DNA of 43,985 bases from an uncultured Prevotella sp. (GCA_947170725.1 CAMVUM010000028.1:1-43985), one strand, 5' to 3'; shown: positions 1-8,896, numbered from the stretch's first letter. The notes: generated by a model from the sequence alone, not told the origin. Made by a program: numbers and translations.

Positions 1-65
1 CCGGGAGAGCCTTACGGCAGGAAAATAGCAGCCCGACGGAATAACGGCAGAAACGGTTCCGTCGG
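1..65. repeat. Truncated dispersed repeat plus hairpin at the window edge
   Basis: The first 32 bases closely resemble 19531-19562: the shared pattern is CCGGGAG, one variable base, GCCTTACGG, then an A-rich stretch ending in AGC. This suggests the edge cuts through a copy of the same dispersed repeat. Just inside it, CCGACGGAA (33-41) and TTCCGTCGG (57-65) form a 9-bp hairpin. I see no gene in 1-315; apart from this repeat and the terminator at 222-262 nothing else is recognisable there. Confidence 0.5.
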
Positions 66-221
66 TATATATCTAAGAATGAGCACTTTACGGAACGGAC
101 GGTTTTTCGCCCGCAAAATGCCCTGATTTTTGACATGCGCGTGCTTGCAGAATTTGAACCTGCGGCGGATTTTTTTCAGAAAGTCCCCATTCTCGCGGGT
201 CTTAAATTCAGAAAAAAGACT

Positions 222-262
222 ACAAACAAAAAAAACGTCCGGCCGTTCAACATCGTCCGGAC
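222..262 (-). terminator. Terminator of the glycan operon
   Basis: Read on the minus strand, GTCCGG (262-257) pairs with CCGGAC (242-237) across a 14-base loop. It is followed by a run of eight Us (235-228) and further U-rich sequence. It lies about 55 bases after the licD-like stop codon, so it probably ends the whole minus-strand operon. The stem is only 6 bp but all strong pairs. Confidence 0.55.
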
Positions 263-315
263 CATTGTTGCCGGCAGACGGGAAACCGCACGCTTCGGCA
301 GCGCCGTTCCGAACG

Positions 316-1119
316 TCACCAGATTTCCAGCTTGTTCACATGGAGGTTGAGCCTGTCAACGTCCGGCATCTTCATGTAGTCTCCGTATTTGAGCGTCAGC
401 GACTTGTGGCAGTCCTTGGGAACGGGCATCATGTAACCCTCAAACTCTGTTTCGGTCAGCGGGAAGATGTCTTCGAGGTGACGCGGGTCATGATAGGGTA
501 TGCCCAGACCGTATGTCTCGCGCGATTTCCTCGAAAAACGGCAGAACAGATGGAGCAGGGGATAGATGACATAGCGGTTGAGGCGGGTGAGCGCACGGAC
601 CTTCCACATGCTTCTGTCTCCCTCTGTGCGCAGTATCTTATAGACGTGGCCGATGGTCTTTTCCGACAGCAGATGAATCCACAACGGTTGCCGATAGAAC
701 GGGAAGATGTCTATATAGATGCCTTTTTCGCGCCATGTGCGGTCGTAGCCCGTGGTCTCTTCAAGCAACGAACGGCGGTCGCGGACTTTTGCGTAGAAAA
801 AGAAATAATTCGGATCGGTGTCCTGTGACTGCAGCGCGAGGTTCTCCGGCAGTTCCTCCGGCAGTACTTTCATCAGTCTCTTGTAGTCAGGCAGGAGCAT
901 CTCGATGTCGAGATCGTCATCCCAAGGGATGAAGCCCTTGTGGCGTACGGCACCGATGAGTGTTCCGCTGCTGAGCCAATAGCGGATGTTGTGCTTGCGG
1001 CAGATGCGGTCCACCTCTATCAGTATGTCGAGCATGCGCATCTGTTGGCGGCGCAGGAGAGAGCCGTCGGGGTTGAAGCGTGCCCTGAGGGCGGCTTGGT
1101 CTATGGTGGGTGTGGTCAT
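316..1119 (-). CDS. LicD family phosphotransferase-like protein
   Basis: A 267-residue protein of the LicD family, a nucleotidyltransferase-fold group that transfers phosphocholine or other phospho-alcohols from a CDP-linked donor onto cell-surface glycans. The diagnostic segment is at residues 52-72: GTLIGAVRHKG followed by IPWDDDLDI. The DDDLD cluster is the expected metal site. No signal peptide or membrane segment is visible, so it should act in the cytoplasm. It is last in a minus-strand operon of flippase, glycosyltransferase, cytidylyltransferase and SDR reductase, 50 bases after the SDR gene. Inference: the two preceding genes make a CDP-activated donor and this protein attaches its phospho-alcohol to a glycan. 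The substrate cannot be read from the sequence. Confidence 0.85.
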   Translation of the reverse strand: MTTPTIDQAALRARFNPDGSLLRRQQMRMLDILIEVDRICRKHNIRYWLSSGTLIGAVRHKGFIPWDDDLDIEMLLPDYKRLMKVLPEELPENLALQSQDTDPNYFFFYAKVRDRRSLLEETTGYDRTWREKGIYIDIFPFYRQPLWIHLLSEKTIGHVYKILRTEGDRSMWKVRALTRLNRYVIYPLLHLFCRFSRKSRETYGLGIPYHDPRHLEDIFPLTETEFEGYMMPVPKDCHKSLTLKYGDYMKMPDVDRLNLHVNKLEIW

Positions 1120-1169
1120 TGTGTGCTTGTTTGGATTTGTCCGGCGGAGTGTTGTCTCTCTGCTATCGG

Positions 1170-1889
1170 TTATTTATATGAATATCCTCCGCTCACTTCG
1201 ATAATGCTTCCGTTGACAAAAGCGTTGTCGATGCAGAAGGCGTAGGCCGCCACAATCTCCTCTACCGAGGCGAAACGATGGAGCGCCGTCTTGCTGCAGA
1301 TGCTGTCGCGGATGGGTTGCGGCTTGGCTTTCTGCCATTCGGTGTCTACAAAGCCGGGGGCTACGGCATTCACCGTGGCCCGTTTCGGTTCGAGAATCTT
1401 CACGAGATTGAGAACCATTGCGTGGACGCCAGCTTTGGTCACGCCATATCCGAAAACGGTGGCGTGGGGATGGATGCCCATCTCCGACCCCGTGAAGACG
1501 ATGCGGCAACCGTCGTTCAGCCGGGCATAGAGTTCGCGGAGGAGCAGGAAATGGGCGTTGACGGCAACTTCCGTCATGCGGTCCCAGTCCTCGTCGGTAG
1601 TTTCGGTGAAGGGCTTACGGACGGTGATGCCGGCATTGCAGATAACACAGTCTATACCGGACGCGGAGGTTTGGCCCTTGACATAGTCTATAAAGGAATA
1701 TGTCTCGCTGCGCACGGAATGGTCGGCACGCACGAAGACGACCCGCCCCTGCAACTCCTTTTCGGCCCGTCCGGCCGCCTCGGCATCGTGGGCATAGGAG
1801 GCGATGACGCGATAGCCCTTGCCTACGAGCATCTTCACCACACCGAGGCCGATACCCTTGGAGCCTCCTGTCACGACGGCGGTCTTCAT
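1170..1889 (-). CDS. SDR family NAD(P)-dependent oxidoreductase
   Basis: A 239-residue classical short-chain dehydrogenase/reductase. The cofactor motif TGGSKGIG is at residues 7-14, NAG at 85-87, the catalytic Ser at 135 (in GSEMG) and the Tyr/Lys pair at Y148 and K152 (YGVTK). The C-terminus has the usual NAFVNGSIIEVSGGYS ending. Its start codon overlaps the stop of the upstream cytidylyltransferase gene (ATGA), implying translational coupling. Many members of this subfamily are annotated as 3-oxoacyl-ACP reductases, but the position between a cytidylyltransferase and LicD suggests it reduces a sugar or polyol phosphate for a CDP-linked donor. In Haemophilus Bcs1 an SDR domain reduces ribulose 5-phosphate for CDP-ribitol. 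That role is inference. Confidence 0.85.
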   Translation of the reverse strand: MKTAVVTGGSKGIGLGVVKMLVGKGYRVIASYAHDAEAAGRAEKELQGRVVFVRADHSVRSETYSFIDYVKGQTSASGIDCVICNAGITVRKPFTETTDEDWDRMTEVAVNAHFLLLRELYARLNDGCRIVFTGSEMGIHPHATVFGYGVTKAGVHAMVLNLVKILEPKRATVNAVAPGFVDTEWQKAKPQPIRDSICSKTALHRFASVEEIVAAYAFCIDNAFVNGSIIEVSGGYSYK

Positions 1890-2338
1890 TTGATGTCGGG
1901 ATTTGGCTGGTTGTCGATTTTTCCCTTGATACTGTCATACCGCTCGACAATCTCTTTCTTGATGCTTGTTGTCGACAGTCCGTCACCATACGGGAAGTAG
2001 AATACGGTGACCCCCAGGTCTTTCAGATAGTCGTATTTGCCTGTCCAGTCATCCCCGACCACGAAAACGTCGATGTTCAGCTTCTTCACCAGTTCGCTGT
2101 GGTCGAGCGAACGTTGTGGAATAACGATGTCGGGATAGCGCAGGGCCTTTATGATGGATATGCGTTCCTCAAACGGGATGATCGGCGGCCGCTTGTAACT
2201 GCACACCAGCTCGTCGGTGCTCACGCCCACGATGAGCGTGTCCCCCAGTCCTCTGGCGTACTCAATCATCTTCAGATGGTTGCTGTGGAACATGTCAAAT
2301 GTGCCTGACGTGTAAACCACTATTCTGTCTTTATACAT
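1886..2338 (-). CDS. Cytidylyltransferase family protein, TagD-like
   Basis: A 150-residue member of the small cytidylyltransferase family that includes glycerol-3-phosphate cytidylyltransferase TagD. Visible motifs are GTFDMFHSNH (residues 12-21), the CTP-contacting region VVGDDW (93-98) and LSTTSIK (121-127), the usual ISTTxIK. Length and layout match TagD (about 130 residues). One oddity: the family motif HxGH reads HSNH here, with Asn in place of Gly. The gene follows the GT14-like gene after 74 bases with no promoter visible between them, and overlaps the SDR gene by ATGA. It probably makes a CDP-polyol or related donor for the LicD protein; whether the substrate is glycerol phosphate, a pentitol phosphate or something else is open. 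Confidence 0.82.
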   Translation of the reverse strand: MYKDRIVVYTSGTFDMFHSNHLKMIEYARGLGDTLIVGVSTDELVCSYKRPPIIPFEERISIIKALRYPDIVIPQRSLDHSELVKKLNIDVFVVGDDWTGKYDYLKDLGVTVFYFPYGDGLSTTSIKKEIVERYDSIKGKIDNQPNPDIK

Positions 2339-2412
2339 GTTGTTTGATATGAATCGGTTCGGTTGAAGGTTTGATTTCTATGTAGTTATATTGTTATCTC
2401 GTTTTTCTGATG

Positions 2413-3348
2413 CTATTGTTCTCTGCCGTAGGCCCTTTCTTCTTCCGCCCGCCGGGCGTCAATCATGCCCAACAGGCTGTCGCTGCGTCCCGTCACGGTC
2501 TTCCGGCAGAACATCTTTCTGGAAGCCACAAGAGCCGGAAGGTCTTCTCCGGTGAGGATTTTGACCGTGGGATTGTAGTATATGTACGTCAGCGGCGTCA
2601 CTGCGGCCAGCGACGTATAGCCGCCCTCGGTGAGAATGCAGCGCTGTGAGAACTCGTCGTCGTTGAAAGCAAAAGTCTGGAGGAAGGTTTCCGCCGGACA
2701 GAAGCTCGTGGAGAAATAGCGGCGCAGGGCCTTGTCCGTGTCCCACGCGTTGAGCGCGGCGGCGGCAAGCCGGGGCGTGATGGCCCACCATGCCGCCCCT
2801 TTATAGAGCGTGTAGCGGCGGCCGGCAGCTGTGAAGGCCAGCGGTTTTTTCACTCCCAATGCCTTCAGAGCCATTCTCACGGCCACCCTCATGCGACTTC
2901 CCGAAGAACCCGCCGGCCAATGGCGGTCGCCGAACAGGCGGTATTCGGTGTATATAGCGGCGTGGCGCCCCTGCCCCACCATGCTTATTCCCTGAAGAAA
3001 TTCGCGGCCGGCGGCCTCGGAGAAGAACTTCTCCATGCGGCCGTTGCTCCACAGCGGATAGTCCATGCCGCTCATGCTGATGAGATAGTCCGGAACGACC
3101 GGACCGCCGAGAGCGCTGCGTATCAGCTCCATCTGATATTCAACCTCGTTGATGCTGCCCCAGACAACATCCGTGCGACGTTCAAGAAACGTCACCGAGG
3201 AATTGGCGCCGAGAAGCCTGACGAACGGCGCAATATCGGCCTTGCGGTCTATATGGATATGGAAAAGGGAACCGGAAGGCAGACTTTCGATGAGCCGCCG
3301 GAGGTGTTCCGGGTCCGTGTGGGCTGAAATGAGAAAGGCAAGGGTCAT
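2413..3348 (-). CDS. Core-2/I-branching beta-1,6-GlcNAc transferase-like glycosyltransferase (GT14)
   Basis: A 311-residue glycosyltransferase resembling the Branch family (GT14, core-2/I-branching enzyme), common in Bacteroidota polysaccharide loci. It begins AFLISAHTDPEHLRRLI, then HIDRK (about 32-36), RTDVVWGS (58-65) and YLISMSGMDYPL, the usual order for the family. There is no signal peptide or membrane segment, so it is a cytoplasmic enzyme adding a sugar to a growing lipid-linked glycan. Its start overlaps the flippase stop (ATGA), which ties their translation together. Donor and acceptor cannot be predicted. Family assignment is firm; linkage type is only the family norm. Confidence 0.82.
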   Translation of the reverse strand: MTLAFLISAHTDPEHLRRLIESLPSGSLFHIHIDRKADIAPFVRLLGANSSVTFLERRTDVVWGSINEVEYQMELIRSALGGPVVPDYLISMSGMDYPLWSNGRMEKFFSEAAGREFLQGISMVGQGRHAAIYTEYRLFGDRHWPAGSSGSRMRVAVRMALKALGVKKPLAFTAAGRRYTLYKGAAWWAITPRLAAAALNAWDTDKALRRYFSTSFCPAETFLQTFAFNDDEFSQRCILTEGGYTSLAAVTPLTYIYYNPTVKILTGEDLPALVASRKMFCRKTVTGRSDSLLGMIDARRAEEERAYGREQ

Positions 3349-4787
3349 GTTTTTCTTATTTTAGATAATATGAATCCGGTACAGTCGGCGAGAATCCGGA
3401 CACGCGCGACACGCATCACGCCATAATAGAGCATTGCGGCCGTCAACACCCGCGCCAACAGAAGTATCCAAAGGGAATCCATCCACGCCGTGGCTACACC
3501 CGTGACAATCATCACTCCTGCCGCCGCAAGGGCGAAGGGAACAGTGTCGGCGAGGAACATACGGAGGCCGTAGCCCGTCAGCGGGGCCGTCAGCCTTTGC
3601 CAGACGAAGAGCCAAAGGATGTTGAGCGCCGAGTGGCCGATGACCATGGCCCGTATTCCGAGCGGCCAGATGGTCACCATGAGCCCGATCTGGGCCACTC
3701 CAAGGGCCAGCGTTCCATACATATATGTGCCCGAACGGCCTTTGCTGATGATGGTGTTCGACAGCAGTGTGCAGAGCGGCATCACCGATCCGCCTACGCA
3801 CAGTATCTGCATCAGACGCGCACTGGACAGCCACTGTTCCCTGATAGTGACGAGAATGAACTCCTCTGCCACCAGCGCGAAGCCGAAAAGCAGCGGGAAC
3901 GAGATGAAGGCCGTGAAGCGCATCATCTTCCGGAGCACCTTCAGCTGGCGGTCGTCCTCACCGTTCAGTCCGGCAAGAACGGGCTGGGCTACCTGCTGGA
4001 CCATGCCCTGAACAAGGCTGAAACACTTGAAGTTCCACTGGTATGCCTGATTGTAGTAGCCTGTTTCGACGGTTGAGAAATGGCGGCCCAACAGGATGTT
4101 GAGCACGTTGGTGTTGATATGGGTGAGGATTGTTGTCGCGAGAATCTTGCAACAGAAACGGAACATCCGCCTGACGGGGCCGAAATCGACAGCCAGCGAC
4201 GGACGCCACGGGGAATAGTGCCACTGCATCAGCATGTTTACGCCGACGAAGACGAGGCCCTGGGTGGCCAGAGACCAGTAGGCCATGCCCATCAGCGCCA
4301 TAGTGACGCCCGTCAGACAGGACAGAACGACGGCCGTCATGCCGGACTTGGCCTGCTCCTTGACCATGAGATTCTTGAAGAGATAGGCCGACTGGGCCGT
4401 GCCGAAAGACGACAGGACGATGGCCAGAAAAGCGTAGCGGCAGAGCGGAACGAGGCTTTCAGTGCGGTAGAAAGCGGCTATGAGCGGCGCACAGAAAAAG
4501 AGGATGACGTAAAGTGAAAGGGCTACGATGATGTTGAACCAGAACACGGAGTTATAGTCGCGGTGGCCGGGAGACTTCATGTTGGCCAGCGCGGCGGTGA
4601 ATCCGCTGTTCTGAAGGGCTGTGGCGATAAGCGTGAAGATGCTTATCATGGCCGTCATGCCATAGTCGGAAGGCGTCAGGAGGCGTCCGAGGATTATGCC
4701 GAAAACGAGTCCCAACAGCTGCTGGACACCGTTGTTCAGCCCGCCCCAGAACATTCCTTTCTCCGTTTTCTCCCTTAATGACTCCAT
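3345..4787 (-). CDS. Wzx-type polysaccharide flippase (MOP/PST family)
   Basis: A 480-residue multi-pass membrane protein of the polysaccharide transport branch of the MOP superfamily, which flips undecaprenyl-linked oligosaccharides across the inner membrane. The opening (KGMFWGGLNNGVQQLLG, then IILGRLLTPSDYGM) is the characteristic first helix and loop of this family. About 12-14 hydrophobic segments follow, and the length is normal. It is first in the minus-strand operon, 90 bases from a strong Bacteroidota promoter, and overlaps the GT14-like gene by ATGA. No polymerase (Wzy) is visible in the window, so the rest of the glycan locus may lie elsewhere or beyond the left edge. Confidence 0.88.
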   Translation of the reverse strand: MESLREKTEKGMFWGGLNNGVQQLLGLVFGIILGRLLTPSDYGMTAMISIFTLIATALQNSGFTAALANMKSPGHRDYNSVFWFNIIVALSLYVILFFCAPLIAAFYRTESLVPLCRYAFLAIVLSSFGTAQSAYLFKNLMVKEQAKSGMTAVVLSCLTGVTMALMGMAYWSLATQGLVFVGVNMLMQWHYSPWRPSLAVDFGPVRRMFRFCCKILATTILTHINTNVLNILLGRHFSTVETGYYNQAYQWNFKCFSLVQGMVQQVAQPVLAGLNGEDDRQLKVLRKMMRFTAFISFPLLFGFALVAEEFILVTIREQWLSSARLMQILCVGGSVMPLCTLLSNTIISKGRSGTYMYGTLALGVAQIGLMVTIWPLGIRAMVIGHSALNILWLFVWQRLTAPLTGYGLRMFLADTVPFALAAAGVMIVTGVATAWMDSLWILLLARVLTAAMLYYGVMRVARVRILADCTGFILSKIRKT

Positions 4788-4814
4788 CGCGTGGTTTTCC
4801 GTTTACAGCCGTCC

Positions 4815-4851
4815 GGCTTTTGATTTATTACCGTTTGGCTTTTGATTTATT
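4815..4851. repeat. Short direct repeat in the flippase leader
   Basis: GGCTTTTGATTTATT occurs at 4815-4829 and again at 4837-4851, inside the predicted 5' leader of the flippase operon. It may be a simple slippage duplication. No function is evident. Confidence 0.5.
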
Positions 4852-4877
4852 GCTTTCCGGTTTTTTACTTTACAGCG

Positions 4878-4908
4878 CAAAATTAATACTTATCGGCTGA
4901 TAATCAAA
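4878..4908 (-). promoter_or_regulatory. Promoter of the glycan operon
   Basis: On the minus strand TTTG (4908-4905) is followed after 19 bases by TAATTTTG (4885-4878), an exact fit to the Bacteroidota housekeeping promoter (TTTG, 19-20 bases, TAnnTTTG). Transcription would start near 4871, about 84 bases before the flippase ATG. Confidence 0.75.
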
Positions 4909-5048
4909 GAAAAAAGCCGTTTTTTCGTCCTGACGGCACACAGCCACACGCCGGATGCCTCTTTAAGGATATGGCCGGCATGTAACGGGAAAGGAGTTGT
5001 CACGTATATATGATATGTATCGGCCAGGATGGAATATTGCAAAAGAAA

Positions 5049-5130
5049 GGGATATAATCTTGTTTCTGTCTGCCGGACGAACGTTAATTCGTCTATGCGT
5101 TACAGACTGACAAACACAAGATTATATCCC
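5049..5130. repeat. 15-bp inverted repeat in a gene-free spacer
   Basis: GGGATATAATCTTGT (5049-5063) is perfectly inverted at 5116-5130, with a 52-base interior. The spacer 4909-5192 has no plausible gene. The right arm with its flank (ACAAGATTATATCCCTAC) resembles the core ACAGGATTATGTCCCTAC of the palindromic elements at 36.8 and 38.0 kb, matching at 15 of 18 positions. It could be a decayed member of that family or the end structure of the DUF805 transcript. Confidence 0.5.
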
Positions 5131-5192
5131 TACGATATAGTTTAATATTTTATAGGATGCCGGTCCAGTCCTTTGGAACGCCGGCAACCGTC

Positions 5193-5555
5193 TTAAAAGT
5201 TCTTGGGAGAAGGTCCGTACTCGTTGTCACCCTTGCTGTCGGTGATGAGGAAGTAGAGGAGAATCAAGGAACCGACAGCGGGAATAGCACAAATCCAGTA
5301 CCACCAGCCACTCTTGCCTATGTCATGAAGACGGCGGACACAGACAGAGATGCTTGGACAGATGAGTCCCAGTGCCAGCACGAAATAGAGAATCATGCCC
5401 AATGTATCGCTGATGATGCTACCGACGATACCTACGACAATAAGTGAAAGAACAGAGAACAGCTGGAAATACCAGTACTCGGAGCGTGTTGCACGACCCT
5501 GAAATGACGCGTACTTTTCTTTAAGGCACGTTGTTACGGAAGTCTTAAAATCCAT
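5193..5555 (-). CDS. DUF805 family inner-membrane protein
   Basis: A 120-residue DUF805 protein, a family of small inner-membrane proteins of unknown function. The signature RATRSEYWYFQLF is near residues 20-32, followed by hydrophobic segments, the conserved CVRRLHDIGKSGWW and a C-terminal ITDSKGDNEYGP tail. I chose the ATG at 5555 over an in-frame ATG at 5630 because DUF805 proteins begin close to this position. A promoter -7 box at 5651-5644 would also put the transcription start only a few bases before the upstream ATG, leaving an 80-base leader for the chosen one. It stands alone after metG. No specific role can be assigned. Confidence 0.8.
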   Translation of the reverse strand: MDFKTSVTTCLKEKYASFQGRATRSEYWYFQLFSVLSLIVVGIVGSIISDTLGMILYFVLALGLICPSISVCVRRLHDIGKSGWWYWICAIPAVGSLILLYFLITDSKGDNEYGPSPKNF

Positions 5556-5643
5556 AGTATAATTTCTGTGGTTCCATTGTAAACATTTGTCATCGGTCAA
5601 GCCGGAACCGTTATGCTTTACCTCTGGCATGTTATTATCACTT

Positions 5644-5651
5644 CAAAGGTA
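5644..5651 (-). promoter_or_regulatory. -7 box before the DUF805 gene
   Basis: TACCTTTG on the minus strand matches the Bacteroidota -7 consensus TAnnTTTG. No good -33 box is visible 19-20 bases upstream, so strength is uncertain. Confidence 0.5.
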
Positions 5652-5805
5652 AAGAAATAATTTCTAAAAAGGCTTTACCGCTCCTCTGATTAACAAAAAT
5701 TAACTCGACAAAAGTTCCGCATAATTACTTCCGGATATGCCTGTCAGGCAGCCACAGCGGGATAGTTCACCAGCTGATGCGGCATAATTTACCGGCAGAT
5801 ACGAC

Positions 5806-5840
5806 GAAACCGGATGGAGCACACGGCTCCATCCGGTTTC
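5806..5840 (-). terminator. Hairpin after metG
   Basis: GAAACCGGATGGAGC (5806-5820) is perfectly inverted at 5826-5840 around a 5-base loop, giving a 15-bp stem. It lies 20 bases beyond the metG stop codon. No long U-run follows on the minus strand, so it may act as an mRNA-stabilising or imperfect terminator structure. The rest of 5652-5805 shows nothing recognisable. Confidence 0.6.
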
Positions 5841-5859
5841 TATAAGTATTTTATTTCCG

Positions 5860-7905
5860 TCAGCAGACCTTGCTTCCGGGCTTAACCTCGCGCAGGATGG
5901 ATGTCACACTGAGACTTCCGTCGAAGTTCTCGGCCGAGAGAATCATGCCCTGACTCTCTATGCCCATGAGCTTGCGGGGCGGGAAGTTGGCTATGAAGAG
6001 GACATCCTTGCCGATGAGTTCTTCGGGTTCATAGAACTTGGCAATGCCGCTGACGATGGTGCGGTCGGTTCCCGAACCGTCGTCGATGGTGAATTTGAGC
6101 AGTTTATTGGCCTTCTTGACCTTCTCGCAGTTCTTGATACGGCCGACGCGGATGTCGAGTTTCTCGAAGTCCTCGAACGTTACGGGAGCCTTGATGGGGT
6201 CAGCCTTGTATGCAGCGGCGGCGTTGGCCTTCTTGGCTTCTTCGAGCTTGTTGAGCTGGAAGGCGATTGTCTCGTCCTCTATCTTCTCGAAGAGCAGCTC
6301 CGGTTCGGCCAACTGGTGGCCCGGACGGAGCAAATCGGTGCTACCGAGGCTCTCCCACTCAAACTTCTCGACGTTGATCATCCGGCGCAGACGGGCACTG
6401 CTGAACGGCAGGAACGGCTCGAAGGCTATGGCCAGATTGGCCACGAGCTGGAGCGAGATATAGAGAATGGTCTCCACGCGCTTGGGGTCGGTCTTCCAGA
6501 CCTTCCACGGCTCGCACTCGGTGATGTAGCGGTTTCCTATTCGGGCAAGGTTCATGGCCTCCTTCTGTGCCTCGCGGAACTTGAAGATGTCGAGGTATTC
6601 CTCAACGCGTGCCTTGACGTCCTTGAACTCGTCAAGTGTCGCGCGGTCGGTGTCGGTCAGCTCGCCGCACTCCGGAACGACTCCCGCCCAATATTTCTTG
6701 GTAAGCTGGAGCGCGCGGTTGACGAAGTTGCCGTAGACAGCGACCAGCTCGTTGTTGTTGCGGTCCTGAAAGTCACGCCACGTGAAGTTGTTGTCCTTGG
6801 TCTCGGGGGCGTTTGCCGTGAGGACATAGCGCATGACGTCCTGCTTTCCCGGCATGTCTTCGAGATATTCGTGAAGCCATACGGCCCAGTTGCGCGAGGT
6901 TGAAATCTTGTCGTTCTCCAGATTGAGGAACTCGTTTGCCGGAACGTTCTCGGGAAGGATATAGCCGCCGTGGGCCTTGAGCATGGTGGGGAAGACGATG
7001 CAGTGGAAGACGATATTGTCCTTGCCGATGAAGTGGACGAGGCGCGTCTCGGGGTCCTTCCACCACTTCTCCCACGTGTCGGGCAGAAGTTCTTTGGTGT
7101 TGGAGATATAGCCGATGGGGGCGTCAAACCAGACGTAGAGCACCTTTCCTTCGCCGTCCTCAACGGGAACGGGAATGCCCCAGTCGAGGTCGCGGGTCAT
7201 GGCACGGGGCTGGAGGTCGAGGTCGAGCCAACTCTTGCACTGTCCGTAGACGTTGGGACGCCACTCCTTGTGACCGTCGAGAATCCACTCCTTGAGCCAC
7301 TGCTGATATTCGTTGAGCGGGAGATACCAGTTCTTGGTCTTCTTCAGCACTGGCGCGGAGCCGCTGATGGCCGACTGAGGATTGATGAGTTCAGTCGGGT
7401 CGAGGTCGCTTCCGCATTTCTCACACTGGTCGCCGTAGGCCTTGGGATTGTGGCAGTGGGGACATTCGCCAGTGATATATCTGTCGGCGAGGAACTGACG
7501 GGCCTCTTCGTCGTAATACTGTTCCGACACCTGTTCGGTCAGTTTGCCGTCGTCATAGAGCTTCTTGAAGAAGTCGGAGGCCATCTTGTGATGTGTCTCC
7601 GATGTCGTGCGGCTGTATATGTCGAACGAGATACCGAAGTCCTCGAAACTCTTCTTGATTATAGAGTGGTAGCGGTCGACAACGTCCTGAGGTGTGATGC
7701 CTTCCTTACGGGCGCGGATGGTGATTGGCACTCCATGCTCGTCGCTTCCGCAAATGAAGATGACGTCCTGGCCTTTAAGCCTCAGATAACGCACATAGAT
7801 GTCCGCCGGTACGTAGACTCCGGCGAGATGGCCTATGTGAACACCGCCGTTGGCATACGGCAGGGCCGCCGTGACGGTGGTGCGCTTGTATTGTTTCTGT
7901 TCCAT
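5860..7905 (-). CDS. metG: Methionine--tRNA ligase
   Basis: A 681-residue methionyl-tRNA synthetase, charging tRNA-Met in the cytoplasm. The HIGH motif is at residues 23-26, the zinc knuckle is a four-Cys cluster (CPHC and CEKC, roughly 148-165), and the KMSKS loop reads KISTS ([10 protein letters not shown]). The anticodon-binding helical domain follows. The C-terminal 110 residues form a Trbp111/EMAPII-like tRNA-binding domain ([11 protein letters not shown] to [10 protein letters not shown]), which also mediates dimerisation. Length matches Bacteroidota MetG. The gene is monocistronic, with an exact consensus promoter just upstream and a hairpin after the stop. No T-box or other riboswitch is apparent in its short leader. 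Confidence 0.97.
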   Translation of the reverse strand: MEQKQYKRTTVTAALPYANGGVHIGHLAGVYVPADIYVRYLRLKGQDVIFICGSDEHGVPITIRARKEGITPQDVVDRYHSIIKKSFEDFGISFDIYSRTTSETHHKMASDFFKKLYDDGKLTEQVSEQYYDEEARQFLADRYITGECPHCHNPKAYGDQCEKCGSDLDPTELINPQSAISGSAPVLKKTKNWYLPLNEYQQWLKEWILDGHKEWRPNVYGQCKSWLDLDLQPRAMTRDLDWGIPVPVEDGEGKVLYVWFDAPIGYISNTKELLPDTWEKWWKDPETRLVHFIGKDNIVFHCIVFPTMLKAHGGYILPENVPANEFLNLENDKISTSRNWAVWLHEYLEDMPGKQDVMRYVLTANAPETKDNNFTWRDFQDRNNNELVAVYGNFVNRALQLTKKYWAGVVPECGELTDTDRATLDEFKDVKARVEEYLDIFKFREAQKEAMNLARIGNRYITECEPWKVWKTDPKRVETILYISLQLVANLAIAFEPFLPFSSARLRRMINVEKFEWESLGSTDLLRPGHQLAEPELLFEKIEDETIAFQLNKLEEAKKANAAAAYKADPIKAPVTFEDFEKLDIRVGRIKNCEKVKKANKLLKFTIDDGSGTDRTIVSGIAKFYEPEELIGKDVLFIANFPPRKLMGIESQGMILSAENFDGSLSVTSILREVKPGSKVC

Positions 7906-7933
7906 TCGTTTCGATTTATATATTTATAAGGTG

Positions 7934-7964
7934 CAAAGTTAGTATAATTTGGGGATACTACAAA
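7934..7964 (-). promoter_or_regulatory. Promoter of metG
   Basis: On the minus strand TTTG (7964-7961), 19 bases, then TAACTTTG (7941-7934): a perfect Bacteroidota consensus promoter. The leader is about 20 bases. Confidence 0.8.
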
Positions 7965-7988
7965 GAATTTTCGTAATAATCCCTGCGG

Positions 7989-8693
7989 TTAAGTCGCAAG
8001 ACATGCGCTAAGCTCCGATATGTCTTCTATCCTCACCAGCCTCTCGTGGTCGAACTCGCGGGTCACTTCAAGCTGCCACGTGACGTGGAACGGTATATGG
8101 ACGCCCCATGCCCCGACGGCTAATGCGGGGGCGATGTCGCTGCGGAATGAGTTTCCTACCATCAGCAGCCGCCCCGGCTCAATGCCCATACGACGGCACA
8201 GGCCACGGTAGGCCTCCTCTGTCTTGTCGGCCACTATCTCCACGTGGTCGAAAAACGGCTCCAGTCCGGAGCGACGCAGTTTGTTCTGCTGGTCAAGCAG
8301 CTCGCCTTTCGTGAAGACCGCTTTCCTCACTCCGGTCAGCCGCCGGAGTGCCTCCACTACGCCGGACAGCGGCGTGGCTGGCAGCGAAAGAAGTTCCTTG
8401 CCCATGGCGACGATGCATCCTATCTCGTTGCCCGTCACGCGCCCGCAACTCACGCTGACGGCATTTTCAACAAGCGACAGCGTGAATGCCTTCGTTCCAT
8501 AACCAAACAGCTCCATGTTCGCCGCTTCCGTACGGAACAGTTCACCGGAAATCTTATTGGCGTCGCCATATCCGGACAGCAGTTCACAGTAACGCCGCTC
8601 AATGTCAGCGAAATGGGACTGACAGTCCCAAAGCGTGTCGTCGGCATCAAACGCTATCACGTCGATGCTTCCGAGAGATATTTGTTTCTGCAT
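7989..8693 (-). CDS. HAD family hydrolase
   Basis: A 234-residue haloacid dehalogenase-superfamily phosphatase. Motif I is DADDTLWD at residues 16-23, with Asp16 as expected nucleophile and Asp18 as acid/base. Motif II is the Thr in VFTKGE, and the acidic motif IV is VGNSFRSDI near the C-terminus. The long helical insert after motif I is a C1-type cap. I start it at 8693 (MQKQISL) rather than at the ATG at 8711, because the promoter -7 box at 8708-8701 overlaps the first codons of the longer form; the mRNA would have almost no leader. Substrate unknown: phosphoglycolate, pyrimidine or sugar phosphates are all possible. Confidence 0.82.
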   Translation of the reverse strand: MQKQISLGSIDVIAFDADDTLWDCQSHFADIERRYCELLSGYGDANKISGELFRTEAANMELFGYGTKAFTLSLVENAVSVSCGRVTGNEIGCIVAMGKELLSLPATPLSGVVEALRRLTGVRKAVFTKGELLDQQNKLRRSGLEPFFDHVEIVADKTEEAYRGLCRRMGIEPGRLLMVGNSFRSDIAPALAVGAWGVHIPFHVTWQLEVTREFDHERLVRIEDISELSACLAT

Positions 8694-8700
8694 GATTGTG

Positions 8701-8708
8701 CAAAAGTA
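8701..8708 (-). promoter_or_regulatory. -7 box of the HAD gene
   Basis: TACTTTTG on the minus strand matches TAnnTTTG. It sits about 8 bases before the chosen ATG, implying a nearly leaderless mRNA. Confidence 0.5.
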
Positions 8709-8896
8709 CATAAAATTTGGGAGAAAAAGGCCCTGCCGACATCAACAAAAAGCACCTTCCGGCCTACTTGAAGTGGAAAGACCGGTGGGAGAATGAGGAT
8801 ATTGCGGCGGATGAAGGGAATACCTGTTGCCAACATGCAATTGACCGGCCGTACATTTTGCAATCATATAAATTCGTAATTATAATTTTTATTTCG

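Noticed and set aside
6970..7929. Long open frame (319 codons) on the plus strand across metG
   Set aside because: It lies wholly opposite an intact, well-conserved metG, has no family pattern and is explained by the GC-rich codon use of the real gene.
7906..7988. Riboswitch or T-box before metG
   Set aside because: The leader from the consensus promoter is only about 20 bases, too short for such elements.
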